Positions 41,669-51,447 of a DNA stretch of 64,000 nt are shown here, in pieces. The position numbers and the translations under genes were made by a program. The stretch comes from Amycolatopsis nivea (GTDB taxonomy: Bacteria; Actinomycetota; Actinomycetes; Mycobacteriales; Pseudonocardiaceae). The stretch covers positions 310,001 to 374,000 of the forward strand of contig NZ_SDLT01000003.1 in the NCBI RefSeq assembly GCF_004522235.1, written 5' to 3'. Within the stretch, counting starts at the first letter, position 1. Each line of letters opens with the position of its first letter. The notes below the pieces were generated by a model. That model was not told the origin of the DNA. It ran no database searches and worked only from the letters and a program-made list of their open reading frames with translations.

Positions 41669-43330
41669 ATGAGTGACGTCGCGGCCGGCTTCCTGCAAGC
41701 CGGCGTGCTCCTGGTCGCCCTCGCGGTGGTCTACCAACCCCTCGGCGACTACCTCGCCCGCGTCTTCTCCACCGAGAAGCACCTGCGGATCGAGAGGACC
41801 CTGTACAAGATCGTGCGGGTCGACCCGAACACCGAACAGCACTGGAAGACCTACGCCTCGGGCGTGCTCGGCTTCTCGTTCGTCTCGGTGATCCTGCTGT
41901 ACCTGCTGCAGCGCCTGCAGTCGATCCTGCCGTGGAACTTCGACCGCGGGCCGGTTTCGCCCGCCGTCGCGTTCAACACCGCGGTTTCCTTCGTGACCAA
42001 CACGAACTGGCAGTCCTACACGCCCGAGTCGACCATGGGCCACTTCGTCCAGATGGCCGGGCTCACCGTGCAGAACTTCCTCTCCGCGGGCGTCGGGCTC
42101 GCCGTGGCGATCGCGGTGACGCGCGGGTTCGTCCGCTCGCGCACCGACCGGCTCGGCAACTTCTGGGTCGACCTGACCCGCGGCACGATCCGCGTGCTGC
42201 TGCCGATGGCGTTCGTGTTCGCGCTCGTCCTCGTCGCGCTCGGCGTCGTGCAGAGCCTGCGGTCCGGCGTCGCGGTGACGGACCCGGACGGCTCCAGCAG
42301 CACGATCGCGCTGGCCCCGGCGGCGAGCCAGGAAGCGATCAAGGAACTCGGCACGAACGGCGGCGGCATCTTCAACGCCAACTCCGCGCACCCGTTCGAG
42401 AACCCGAACGTCTGGACCAACGTCATCGAGATGTTCCTGATCCTCGTGATCCCGGTCTGCCTGACCCGCGCCTTCGGGCAGCTGGTCGGCAACCGCAAGC
42501 AGGGCTACGTCCTGCTGTCGGTGATGGCCGGTCTGTGGACGGCGATGCTCGCGGTGATCTGGACGTCCGAGGCGCGCACGAACAGCCCGTCGGCGCTGGC
42601 CGCGGGAGCGAATCTCGAGGGCAAGGAACAGCGGTTCGGCATCGGCGGCACGTCGCTGTTCGCCGACACCACCACCGGCACGTCGACCGGCGCGGTCAAC
42701 GGGGCGCACGACAGCCTGTCCGGCCTCGGCGGCGGGGGCACGCTGCTGAACATGCTCTTCGGCGAGGTTTCGCCGGGCGGCGTCGGCACCGGCCTGTACG
42801 GGATTCTCGTCATGGCCGTGATCGCGATGTTCCTGGCCGGGCTGATGGTCGGGCGCACGCCGGAGTACCTGGGCAAGAAGCTCGGCAAGCGCGAGGTCAC
42901 CTGCGCGGCGATCTCGATGCTGGCGATGCCCACCGTGGTCCTGCTCGGCTCCGGGATCGCCCTGCTGCTGCCGGGAACGCGGGACGCGCTCGGCAACTCG
43001 GGCCCGCACGGGCTGTCGGAAATCCTTTACGGCTACACGTCCGCAGGCAACAACAACGGCAGCGCGTTCGGCGGCCTCACCGCGACCAGCGACTGGTTCC
43101 AGGCGTCGCTTTCGGTGGCCATGCTGATCGGCCGGTTCGTGCCCATCGTCGCGGTGCTCTGCCTGGCGGGTTCGCTTGCCTCGCAGAAGAAAGTTCCCGA
43201 AACCTCGGGCACGCTGCCCACCACCGGGCCGCTGTTCGGGACGTTGCTGACCGGCACTGTCGTCCTCGTCGCGGCCCTCACGTTCATCCCGGCGCTCGCG
43301 CTGGGGCCCATCGCGGAGGCGTTGGCATGA
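41669..43330 (+). CDS. kdpA: potassium-transporting ATPase subunit A
   Basis: A 553-residue channel-like subunit related to KtrB/TrkH, about ten membrane helices. Selectivity-loop regions [14 protein letters not shown] (near 90), [19 protein letters not shown] (near 230) and the [12 protein letters not shown] loop (near 455) are intact. It binds K+ and passes it into the KdpB subunit. ATG at 41669, one base after kdpF; the stop overlaps kdpB (ATGA). Confidence 0.96.
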   Translation: MSDVAAGFLQAGVLLVALAVVYQPLGDYLARVFSTEKHLRIERTLYKIVRVDPNTEQHWKTYASGVLGFSFVSVILLYLLQRLQSILPWNFDRGPVSPAVAFNTAVSFVTNTNWQSYTPESTMGHFVQMAGLTVQNFLSAGVGLAVAIAVTRGFVRSRTDRLGNFWVDLTRGTIRVLLPMAFVFALVLVALGVVQSLRSGVAVTDPDGSSSTIALAPAASQEAIKELGTNGGGIFNANSAHPFENPNVWTNVIEMFLILVIPVCLTRAFGQLVGNRKQGYVLLSVMAGLWTAMLAVIWTSEARTNSPSALAAGANLEGKEQRFGIGGTSLFADTTTGTSTGAVNGAHDSLSGLGGGGTLLNMLFGEVSPGGVGTGLYGILVMAVIAMFLAGLMVGRTPEYLGKKLGKREVTCAAISMLAMPTVVLLGSGIALLLPGTRDALGNSGPHGLSEILYGYTSAGNNNGSAFGGLTATSDWFQASLSVAMLIGRFVPIVAVLCLAGSLASQKKVPETSGTLPTTGPLFGTLLTGTVVLVAALTFIPALALGPIAEALA

Positions 43331-45420
43331 CCATCACTCAGGAGCGGACTCCGGAAGAGGAGACGCAGCATCACGTAGAGAACGCCGGACGCGTCGGAGC
43401 GGGCGTCTTCAGTCCGAAGCAGCTGTGGTCGTCCATGCCGGACGCGCTGCGCAAGCTAAACCCGCGCCACCAGCTCAAAAACCCGGTGATGTTCGTGGTG
43501 TGGGCCGGTTCGGTCCTGACCACCGTCTTCGCGATCACCGACCCGAGCGTGTTCTCGATCCTCATCGCCGTGTGGCTGTGGTTCACCGTCGTGTTCGCGA
43601 ACCTGGCCGAGGCCGTCGCCGAAGGACGAGGCAAAGCGCAGGCGGAATCGTTGCGGCGGACCAAAAAAGAGACTGTCGCGCGGCGGCTTACCGAGGACGG
43701 TTCCGAGGAGCAGGTGCCCGGTGTAGACCTGCGAGTCGGCGACCGCGTGGTGGTCGAGGCCGGGGAGGTGATCCCGGGCGACGGCGACGTCGTCGAAGGC
43801 ATCGCTACGGTCGACGAATCGGCCATCACCGGCGAATCGGCCCCGGTGATCCGGGAGTCCGGCGGCGACCGTTCGGCGGTCACCGGCGGCACCACGGTGC
43901 TGAGCGACCGGATTGTCGTGCGGATCAGCACCAAGCCCGGCGAGTCCTTTGTGGACCGGATGATCGCTTTGGTGGAAGGCGCTTCCCGGCAGAAGACGCC
44001 GAACGAGATCGCGCTGACCATCCTGCTGTCGACGCTGACCATCATCTTCCTGCTCGCCGTCGTGGCACTGCAGCCGATGGCCGCGTACTCCGGCAGCCAG
44101 CAGTCGGTGATCGTGCTGAGCGCGCTGCTGGTCTGCCTGATCCCGACCACGATCGGCGCGCTGCTGAGCGCGATCGGCATCGCCGGAATGGACCGGTTGG
44201 TGCAGCGCAACGTCCTCGCCACCTCCGGCCGTGCGGTCGAAGCCGCCGGCGACGTCTCGACGCTGCTGCTCGACAAGACCGGAACGATCACCTTCGGCAA
44301 CCGGCGCGCGACCGAGCTGATCCCGGTCGGCAAGTCCACTATGGACGATCTGGCGCGCGCGGCCCGGCTCTCCAGCCTCGCCGACGGCACGCCGGAAGGA
44401 CGCAGCATTGTCGAGCTGATCGCCGAGCAGCACGGGCTTCCGGGCGCGGCGGACGACAGCGAGAAGCTCGCCGAGTTCGTTCCGTTCACCGCGCAGACCC
44501 GGATGAGCGGCGTCGACTTGGACGGCCGCGAGGTGCGCAAGGGCGCGACTTCGGCGGTGCGCCAGTGGGTCCGAGACCGCGGCGGCGACGTTCCGGACGA
44601 GACCGAACGCGTCGTGGACGAGATCAGCCAGCAGGGCGGAACCCCGCTGGTGGTCGCGGAAGCGGCGAACGGGACGGCGTTCGTGCGCGGGGTCATCCGG
44701 CTGTCGGACGTGGTGAAGCCGGGCATGAAGGAGCGGTTCGAGGAACTGCGCTCGATGGGCATCAAGACAGTGATGATCACCGGCGACAACCCGCTCACCG
44801 CACGCGCGATCGCCGAGGACGCGGGCGTCGACGACTATCTCGCCGAGGCCAAGCCCGAGGACAAGATGGCGCTCATCAAGAAGGAACAGGAGGGCGGGCG
44901 GCTCGTCGCGATGACCGGCGACGGCACGAACGACGCGCCCGCGCTCGCGCAGTCCGACGTCGGCGTCGCGATGAACACCGGGACCATGGCGGCGAAAGAG
45001 GCGGGCAACATGGTCGACCTCGATTCGAACCCGACGAAGCTGATCGAGATCGTCGGCATCGGCAAACAGCTGCTGATCACCCGCGGCGCGCTCACCACGT
45101 TCAGCGTGGCGAACGACCTGGCGAAGTACTTCGCCATCCTGCCGGCGATGTTCACCGGCATCTTCGCCCAGCTCGGCGCGCTCAACATCATGCACCTGGC
45201 GACGCCGAAGTCGGCGATCCTCTCCGCGGTGATCTTCAACGCGCTGATCATCGTCGCGCTGATCCCGCTCGCCCTGCGCGGCGTGCGGTACCGGCCGTCG
45301 TCGGCGTCCGCGCTGCTGCGCCGCAACCTGCTCGTCTACGGCCTCGGCGGGATCGTCAGCCCGTTCCTCGGGATCTGGGTGATCGACCTGATCGTGCGCC
45401 ACATTCCAGGGATTGGCTGA
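43327..45420 (+). CDS. kdpB: potassium-transporting P-type ATPase subunit B
   Basis: A 697-residue P-type ATPase. The phosphorylated aspartate is Asp316 in [15 protein letters not shown] in the actuator domain, [10 protein letters not shown] and [18 protein letters not shown] in the hydrolysis hinge are present. It powers K+ uptake. Starts at 43327 on the kdpA stop, followed by kdpC after one base. No deviations from the family seen. Confidence 0.97.
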   Translation: MTITQERTPEEETQHHVENAGRVGAGVFSPKQLWSSMPDALRKLNPRHQLKNPVMFVVWAGSVLTTVFAITDPSVFSILIAVWLWFTVVFANLAEAVAEGRGKAQAESLRRTKKETVARRLTEDGSEEQVPGVDLRVGDRVVVEAGEVIPGDGDVVEGIATVDESAITGESAPVIRESGGDRSAVTGGTTVLSDRIVVRISTKPGESFVDRMIALVEGASRQKTPNEIALTILLSTLTIIFLLAVVALQPMAAYSGSQQSVIVLSALLVCLIPTTIGALLSAIGIAGMDRLVQRNVLATSGRAVEAAGDVSTLLLDKTGTITFGNRRATELIPVGKSTMDDLARAARLSSLADGTPEGRSIVELIAEQHGLPGAADDSEKLAEFVPFTAQTRMSGVDLDGREVRKGATSAVRQWVRDRGGDVPDETERVVDEISQQGGTPLVVAEAANGTAFVRGVIRLSDVVKPGMKERFEELRSMGIKTVMITGDNPLTARAIAEDAGVDDYLAEAKPEDKMALIKKEQEGGRLVAMTGDGTNDAPALAQSDVGVAMNTGTMAAKEAGNMVDLDSNPTKLIEIVGIGKQLLITRGALTTFSVANDLAKYFAILPAMFTGIFAQLGALNIMHLATPKSAILSAVIFNALIIVALIPLALRGVRYRPSSASALLRRNLLVYGLGGIVSPFLGIWVIDLIVRHIPGIG

Positions 45421-45421
45421 C

Positions 45422-46033
45422 ATGAACGTCTTGCTCAAGCAGACCTGGGCGGGCCTGCGCCTGCTCCTCGCGATGACCGTGCTGCTCGGCATCGGTTACC
45501 CGCTGGGCGTGTGGGCGGTGTCCCGCGTCCCCGGCCTCCAGGGGCACGCCGAGGGTTCGGTGGTGACGCTGCACGGCCAGGCCGTCGGCTCGTCGCTGAT
45601 CGGGATCGACCCGGTCGCCGCGGACCCGGCGCGCGACCCGTGGTTCCACAACCGGCCCTCGGCCAGTTCGAAGGACGTGCTCGGGCCGGGCGACCCGTCG
45701 ACGTCGGGGCCGTCCAACAAGGGGCCGTACAACGAGGATCTGACCAAAGCCATCGCGCAGCGGCGGGCGCTGATCGCCCAACGCGAGGGCGTCACCCCGG
45801 CGGAGGTGCCCGCGGACGCGGTGACCGCTTCGGGCTCGGGCCTCGACCCGGCGATCAGCGTCGCGTACGCCGATCTCCAGGTGCTTCGCGTGGCCCGCAA
45901 CACCGGGTTGAGCGAGGAGAAGGTGCGGCAGCTGGTCGCGGACAACACGAGCGGCAACGGGATCGGGGTGCCGGGCGTGAATGTGCTCCGGCTCAACCTT
46001 GCCGTGCATTCGGCCGCTCCTGGCGCACACTGA
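45422..46033 (+). CDS. kdpC: potassium-transporting ATPase subunit C
   Basis: A 203-residue KdpC: one N-terminal helix (LLLAMTVLLGIGYPLGVWA) and an outer domain with QGHAEGSV near the start, WFHNRPSAS and GSGLDPAISVAYADLQVLRVARNTG, the family core. It raises ATP affinity of KdpB. ATG 45422 one base after the kdpB stop; kdpD starts five bases after its own stop. Confidence 0.95.
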   Translation: MNVLLKQTWAGLRLLLAMTVLLGIGYPLGVWAVSRVPGLQGHAEGSVVTLHGQAVGSSLIGIDPVAADPARDPWFHNRPSASSKDVLGPGDPSTSGPSNKGPYNEDLTKAIAQRRALIAQREGVTPAEVPADAVTASGSGLDPAISVAYADLQVLRVARNTGLSEEKVRQLVADNTSGNGIGVPGVNVLRLNLAVHSAAPGAH

Positions 46034-46037
46034 CACA

Positions 46038-48596
46038 GTGAGCACCCCTGACACGCCCCCGAAGCCGCGCCGAGGCGAACTGCGCATCTACCTCGGCGCG
46101 GCTCCGGGCGTCGGCAAGACCTTCGCCATGCTCGGCGAAGCCCGCCGTCGTCTGGACCGCGGCACGGACGTGGTCGTCGGCCTGGTCGAAACGCACGGCC
46201 GCGAGAAGACCGCCGACCTGCTCGACGGGCTGGAGGTCGTGCCGCGGCGCACGGTCAGCCATCGCGGGCACGAGTTCGCCGAGATGGACCTCGACGCGGT
46301 GCTCGCCCGCGCGCCCGAGGTCGTCGTCGTGGACGAGCTGGCGCACACGAACGTGCCCGGCGGACGGAACGAGAAGCGCTGGCAGGACATCGACGAGCTG
46401 CTCGAAGCGGGCATCGACGTGCTGTCCACGGTCAACGTCCAGCACCTGCAGAGCCTCAACGACGTCGTCGAGCGCATCACCGGCGTCACCCAGCAGGAAA
46501 CCGTGCCGGACGAGGTCGTGCGCCGCGCGGAGCAGCTGGAGCTGGTCGACATCACGCCGGAGGCGCTGCGGCGGCGGCTCGCGCACGGCAACGTCTACCC
46601 TGCCGAGCGCATCGACGCCGCGCTGGGCAACTACTTCCGGCCCGGCAACCTCACCGCTTTGCGCGAGCTGGCGCTGCTGTGGGTGGCCGACCAGGTCGAC
46701 GTCGCGCTGCAGCGTTATCGCGCCGAGCAGAAGATCACCGATACGTGGGAAACGCGCGAACGGGTGGTCGTGTCGATCACCGGCGGTCCGGAAAGCGAGA
46801 CGCTGATCCGGCGCGCCAGCCGGATCGCCACCCGGGCGGGCGCGGAACTGCAGGTCGTGCACATCCTGCGCGGTGATGGGCTGGCCGGGCTCGGGCCGAC
46901 CGCGATGGCCCGCTGCCGCACGCTGGCCGAGGAGGTCGGCGCGACGTTCCACGCGGTGGTCGGCGACGACGTGCCGACGGCGCTGCTCGACTTCGCGCGC
47001 GGGGTCAACGCGACGCAGCTGGTCATCGGAACCTCGCGGCGGTCCCGAATCGCGCGGCTTTTCGACCAGGGCATCGGCGCGACCGTGGTGCAGCAGTCGG
47101 GGCCGATCGACGTGCACATGGTCACGCACTCCTACGCCGGCGGACGGCTGCGGGCGCGGCTGGGCACGAGCCCGCTGGCCCCGTCGCGGCTGGTGCTGGG
47201 CTGGGTGCTGAGCATCGTGGCACCGGTCATCGCGACCGGTCTCGGCGTGCTGTTGCGCGACGCGGTCGAGTTCTCCACCGACGTGATCCTTTACGTGCTG
47301 GCCACCGTCATCGTCGCGCTGGTGGGCGGGCTCGGTCCGGCGCTGGTGGCCGCGATTTTCGGGGCTGGGCTGCTGAATTTCTTCTTCACGCCGCCGCTGT
47401 ACACGCTGAATGTGCACAGTCCGCAGAACGTCGTGACGCTGATCGTGATGATCGTGGTGGCGGTGATGGTGGCGCTGGTCGTCGCTTCCGCCGCGCGGCG
47501 GGGGGTGGCGGCGGCGCGGGCTCGGACGGAGGCGTCGCTGCTGGCGTCTTATGCGCGAACGGTGCTGACCAATCCGAACCCGATCGAGCGGTTGCTGGAG
47601 AAGGTGCGAGAGAACTTCGGCCTCACTTCCGTGACGCTGCTGGAGAAACGCAATGGCAAGTGGGACAAGGTCGCGCTGTCCGGCGGCGAGCCTTGCGCGG
47701 ATCCAGATGAGGCCGATGTGGACATTGCGGTGACCGCTGACGTCCACCTGACATTGCGCGGTCGCGCGTTGCCCGCGGCGGACCGCCGGGTGCTCGAAGC
47801 CGTTGCGGGACAAGCGTTGCTCGCTTTGCGGCAGCAGCGAATGGCAGCGGCTGCGGCGGCCGCCGAACGCAAGGCCGAGGCGACCGAGTTGCGCACGACG
47901 TTGCTGTCCGCGGTCGGACATGACCTGCGGACCCCGCTCACGTCCATCAAGGCGGCGATCGGCAGCCTGCGCGCGCCGGATCTTTCGCTGTCCGATGAGG
48001 ACACTGAGGAACTGATGGAAGCCGTGGAGCTTTCCGCGGACCGGCTCGCCGGGCTGATCGACAACCTCCTCGACTCGTCGCGGCTGGCGACCGGCGCGGT
48101 CACCCCGCACCTGCGGCCGGTCGGTTACGACGAAGTAGTCGCGCATGCACTGTCCAATGTGGACAACTCGCAGCAGGTGCAGGTATCGGTGGACGCGCGA
48201 TTGCCTTCGGTGCAAGCGGATCCCGGCCTGCTGGAACGAGTGATCGCGAACGTGCTCGACAACGCTCTCCGACACGGCGGCGGCGACGTTTCCGCGCGGG
48301 CGAGTGCGCATTCGGAATTCGTGGAACTGCGGATCGTCGACCACGGGAAGGGCTTGCGGAAGGGGACCGCGGAGTCCGCGTTCGCGCCGTTCCAGCGGCT
48401 GGGCGGCGACCGGGACTCGACGCCGGGCGTCGGGCTCGGCTTGTCGGTCGCGAAGGGGTTCACCGAGGCGATGGGCGGTACCGTTCGCGCGGAGGACACT
48501 CCTGGTGGAGGGTTGACGGTGGTGATCTCGCTGCCGGCCTGTACCGGCCGGGAACTCGTGGAAGCCGAATCGGCGGAGGAGGGGGTGGCGCGATGA
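46038..48596 (+). CDS. kdpD: sensor histidine kinase KdpD
   Basis: An 852-residue kinase. N-terminal KdpD domain with Walker A GAAPGVGKT (residues 20-28), then a USP-like domain (VVVSITGGPESETLIRRASRI, about 240-360), four membrane helices (about 395-495), a GAF-like region, and the HisKA/HATPase core with His628 in SAVGHDLRTPL. It senses low K+ or high ionic strength and phosphorylates KdpE. I start at GTG 46038; in-frame codons upstream lie in kdpC. Overlaps kdpE (ATGA). Confidence 0.95.
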   Translation: MSTPDTPPKPRRGELRIYLGAAPGVGKTFAMLGEARRRLDRGTDVVVGLVETHGREKTADLLDGLEVVPRRTVSHRGHEFAEMDLDAVLARAPEVVVVDELAHTNVPGGRNEKRWQDIDELLEAGIDVLSTVNVQHLQSLNDVVERITGVTQQETVPDEVVRRAEQLELVDITPEALRRRLAHGNVYPAERIDAALGNYFRPGNLTALRELALLWVADQVDVALQRYRAEQKITDTWETRERVVVSITGGPESETLIRRASRIATRAGAELQVVHILRGDGLAGLGPTAMARCRTLAEEVGATFHAVVGDDVPTALLDFARGVNATQLVIGTSRRSRIARLFDQGIGATVVQQSGPIDVHMVTHSYAGGRLRARLGTSPLAPSRLVLGWVLSIVAPVIATGLGVLLRDAVEFSTDVILYVLATVIVALVGGLGPALVAAIFGAGLLNFFFTPPLYTLNVHSPQNVVTLIVMIVVAVMVALVVASAARRGVAAARARTEASLLASYARTVLTNPNPIERLLEKVRENFGLTSVTLLEKRNGKWDKVALSGGEPCADPDEADVDIAVTADVHLTLRGRALPAADRRVLEAVAGQALLALRQQRMAAAAAAAERKAEATELRTTLLSAVGHDLRTPLTSIKAAIGSLRAPDLSLSDEDTEELMEAVELSADRLAGLIDNLLDSSRLATGAVTPHLRPVGYDEVVAHALSNVDNSQQVQVSVDARLPSVQADPGLLERVIANVLDNALRHGGGDVSARASAHSEFVELRIVDHGKGLRKGTAESAFAPFQRLGGDRDSTPGVGLGLSVAKGFTEAMGGTVRAEDTPGGGLTVVISLPACTGRELVEAESAEEGVAR

Positions 48597-49291
48597 CTGC
48601 CGATCCAGCGGCGACGGTGCTGGTCGTCGACGATGAACCGCAGATCGTGCGTGCGTTGCGGATCAACCTCAACGCACGCGGGTACAAGGTGATCACCGCG
48701 CACGACGGCACCGCTGCGCTGAAAGCGGTCGCCGAAACGAAACCCGACGTGGTGGTGCTCGACCTCGGCCTGCCTGATTTAGACGGCACCGAGGTGATCG
48801 CAGGCCTGCGCGGCTGGACGACGGTGCCGATCATCGTGCTGTCGGCGCGCGGCGATTCGGCGGACAAGGTCCAGGCACTGGACGCCGGTGCGGATGATTA
48901 CGTCACCAAACCGTTCGGCATGGACGAACTCCTGGCCCGCCTGCGAGCCGCGGTCCGCCGCTCGTCGGTCGGCGGCACGGACGGCGCGGAAGCGGTGGTG
49001 GACACCGGCTCGTTCACGATCGACCTGGCCGCGAAGAAGGTGCTGCGCGAGGGACGCGAGGTGCACCTGACCAAGACGGAATGGGGAGTGCTGGAACTGC
49101 TGGTCCGCAACCGCGGCCGGCTGGTGGCGCAGAAACAGCTGCTGCACGAGGTGTGGGGGCCGTCGTATGAGACGGAATCCCATTATCTGCGGGTGTATCT
49201 GGCGCAATTGCGGCGGAAACTGGAGCCGGAGCCTTCACGGCCGCGGCACTTGCTCACCGAACCTGGGATGGGGTACCGCTTCGAGCTCTGA
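48593..49291 (+). CDS. kdpE: response regulator KdpE
   Basis: A 232-residue OmpR-type regulator. Receiver with acidic pair in VVDDEP (11-16) and phosphorylated Asp57 (VVVLDLGLPD); C-terminal winged helix with EWGVLELLVRNRGRLVAQKQLL. Activates kdpFABC. The 3' end overlaps the convergent hypothetical gene by 38 bp. Confidence 0.95.
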   Translation: MTADPAATVLVVDDEPQIVRALRINLNARGYKVITAHDGTAALKAVAETKPDVVVLDLGLPDLDGTEVIAGLRGWTTVPIIVLSARGDSADKVQALDAGADDYVTKPFGMDELLARLRAAVRRSSVGGTDGAEAVVDTGSFTIDLAAKKVLREGREVHLTKTEWGVLELLVRNRGRLVAQKQLLHEVWGPSYETESHYLRVYLAQLRRKLEPEPSRPRHLLTEPGMGYRFEL

Positions 49292-49994
49292 TCCCGCGCC
49301 AGTAGTCGTGGTGGAGATCGCTGAATCGCACCGGGTCGACTGCCGCGGGGTCGGTCAGCAGTTCGACCACCGCCGCGCCCTCGGCAATCCGGCGGACGCT
49401 GGACTCCAGTGCCGTCGGCACGGTCGGCAGCAGCCGGTAGCGGTCGGCGTCGAAGTAGGTCCACCAGCCCAGCCGCTTCGGCCAGACCCCAGCTGGTGGT
49501 GGGGCGTCGGACAACGGATCGGTCAGCTCGGCCCAGATCTGCGTCAGGGACCACTCGTCTTCGACGCGGCCGAAGAACGCGCCCGTTCGGGCTGCGACGG
49601 CCAGCCACAGGTCGGTGAGGAGACGGTGCAAGTCCCGGAACGGCCGGGCCCGCGGCGACGGCTCCCGGTAGCTGTGGACCGAATCGAGCTCCAGGCGCAC
49701 CTGGTCCCAGCCTCGTCCGCGGCCCGGGCGGCTGTTCAACCCGATGTCCGTCTCGGACCCGGTCCACAGATTGGTGGCCCAGGAGCCGGTGACCAGGCCG
49801 CGGACCATCTCGTCGCGGTCGACCACGCGGTGTTCGCCCTCGTGCCCGGGAGCGTTGTCGAATCCGTTGCATCCGCCGCCCGGCCGGATCGGGGACAGGC
49901 CAGCGGTTTCCGCTCGTTCGAGAATCTGCTCGACAGTGCCAGTGGTCAACGATCCTTCAGGCAGTGCCAACGTCCAGGACCAGTTCGAACCCAT
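49254..49994 (-). CDS. hypothetical protein, convergent with kdpE
   Basis: A 246-residue product if it begins at Met16 of the open frame (GSNWSWTLALPEGSL); an ATG 45 bases further up (50039) is possible but there is no clear ribosome-binding site for either. Trp-rich, no signal peptide or membrane helix; the sequence SWTLALPEG and a C-terminal DRYRLLPTVPTALESSVRRIAEG look like a compact soluble protein. I recognise no family with confidence; some polymorphic-toxin immunity proteins have a similar size and Trp content. The stop lies inside the kdpE 3' end. Confidence 0.6.
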   Translation of the reverse strand: MGSNWSWTLALPEGSLTTGTVEQILERAETAGLSPIRPGGGCNGFDNAPGHEGEHRVVDRDEMVRGLVTGSWATNLWTGSETDIGLNSRPGRGRGWDQVRLELDSVHSYREPSPRARPFRDLHRLLTDLWLAVAARTGAFFGRVEDEWSLTQIWAELTDPLSDAPPPAGVWPKRLGWWTYFDADRYRLLPTVPTALESSVRRIAEGAAVVELLTDPAAVDPVRFSDLHHDYWRGIRARSGTPSQVR

Positions 49995-50043
49995 GCCGCA
50001 CATCTTGGCAGCGGCCACTCTTCGTAGCCAGACGGGCAAAGCA

Positions 50044-50073
50044 CAAAGCCCCCATCGAAGAATGGGGGCTTTG
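50044..50073. terminator. hairpin terminator
   Basis: Perfect 12-bp arms CAAAGCCCCCAT and ATGGGGGCTTTG with a 6-base loop. It lies just downstream of the Pro/Ser/Thr-rich gene (stop at 50121, minus strand) and upstream of the hypothetical gene; reading into TTTG it ends transcripts coming from the right. Confidence 0.75.
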
Positions 50074-50120
50074 CAGCGCAGATTAGAAGCGGGTTGCCGC
50101 GGCAGGAGTCTTCACGGACC

Positions 50121-50810
50121 TCAGCGGCTGGTGGAACTCGACGGGTTGGTGTCCGAAGTGGACGCACTTGGCGTCGACGAGGTGCTGCCGCCGGTGGAGC
50201 TGCTGCCCGGCGGGGGCTTCGGCGACGAACTGTCGGACGGCGTCGGCGTCGTGCTGCTGTCCGGGGGCGTTGTCGTGTCCGGAGGCGGCGTGACGGTCTT
50301 CGTGGTCGGCGTGTCGCTGCGCGGCGTGCTCGAGGAACTGCCCGGGTTCCCGCCAGGGCCCGGCGCGGGCTGCCCGCCACCCGGCTGTCCGCCGGGCTGA
50401 CCGGCGTTCGGCGGAGGCGTGATCACGCTCGTAGTCGGCTTCCCGTCTGGGCCCACCGCCACCACTGTGGTCGGGGTCGGCGGGGAGGTCTGGCCGGGGG
50501 TCGGCGAGCCGGGGACGGTCATCGGGCCGCCGGGGACGGCGTTGCCCGGCACGACTACCTGGGAGCTGCCCTGCAGTCCGCCCTGGCCGCCGCCGGTGGT
50601 GTTCGTCGCGGTGTCGGTGACCGAGCCGGGGCCGGCGAGTTCGGCGACCGCGGCGAAGGCCGTCGCGACCACGAGGCCGCTGACGCCCAGGATCGCGTAG
50701 CCGGAGCGGCTCAGCCTCCCGCTCGCGCCCTTCGGCGGAGCGGTGGGGGCAGCGCTCACCGCGATCTCGGGCGACGCTGAGCTTGGTTCAGGCCCGTCGG
50801 GACGGGACAT
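50121..50810 (-). CDS. Pro/Ser/Thr-rich single-pass membrane protein
   Basis: A 229-residue protein. Cytosolic N-terminus of about 35 residues, one membrane helix (residues 37-60, [21 protein letters not shown]), and a long disordered outside part dominated by Pro, Ser, Thr and Gly, probably wall-spanning and possibly O-mannosylated. No catalytic domain. It diverges from acyP and is followed by a terminator hairpin. Proteins like this near acyP-smc are common in the group but have no assigned role. Confidence 0.75.
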   Translation of the reverse strand: MSRPDGPEPSSASPEIAVSAAPTAPPKGASGRLSRSGYAILGVSGLVVATAFAAVAELAGPGSVTDTATNTTGGGQGGLQGSSQVVVPGNAVPGGPMTVPGSPTPGQTSPPTPTTVVAVGPDGKPTTSVITPPPNAGQPGGQPGGGQPAPGPGGNPGSSSSTPRSDTPTTKTVTPPPDTTTPPDSSTTPTPSDSSSPKPPPGSSSTGGSTSSTPSASTSDTNPSSSTSR

Positions 50811-50980
50811 GCAGGCTCCTTAGAAGGGGTCAACGCTCAAGTCGAGGGGCGGCAACGGGGGAGCGGGGCTCCGGCCCCGGATGCCAGGCGGGAGGTTATC
50901 ACTGCTCAGCACCCGTTCGCGCGACCGAGGGACAGGGCCGTCACCGTCCGCAGCCGGGGGTGTGCGGCAGGATGGGGCCG

Positions 50981-51268
50981 GTGAACGAGCAGGAATCGCC
51001 CGTCCGGCTGGCCGCCTGGGTGCACGGGCAGGTGCAGGGTGTCGGTTTTCGCTGGTGGACCCGGAGCCGGGCGCTGGAACTCGGGCTGGCCGGATTCGCC
51101 AGGAATCTCCCGGACGGCCGTGTCGAGGTGGTCGCGGAGGGTAGCCGGGACAACTGTGCGCAGTTGCTGAGCGCGCTGCGCTCCGGAACCTCACCCGGAA
51201 GAGTGGATCAGGTAGTTGAACGCTGGACCGCCGCCAAGGGCGGGCTGGAGGGCTTCGCCGAACGCTGA
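50981..51268 (+). CDS. acyP: acylphosphatase
   Basis: A 95-residue acylphosphatase, the family's normal length. The active site is [13 protein letters not shown], with the catalytic Arg in GVGFR and an Asn in [17 protein letters not shown]. It hydrolyses acyl phosphates such as carbamoyl and acetyl phosphate. I use GTG 50981, preceded by AGGATGGGG, rather than the ATG at 50972. It lies upstream of smc, the conserved actinobacterial arrangement. Confidence 0.93.
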   Translation: MNEQESPVRLAAWVHGQVQGVGFRWWTRSRALELGLAGFARNLPDGRVEVVAEGSRDNCAQLLSALRSGTSPGRVDQVVERWTAAKGGLEGFAER

Positions 51269-51447
51269 GGCGGGTGGGGCGGCTGCGGCTGACGGGGTGC
51301 TTGGGGTTGCCGGGGCGGTCGGTCCTGTGCTAGGCGCGCCCGGGCGGCCCGGCCTCCCACGGCGCCGGAGAACCCCCGGGTAGCCTGTCCCGAACCGGGG
51401 GAACCGGTAGCCATCCAGTACCCGTGGCCAAGAGGGGTCGGCAGCAC

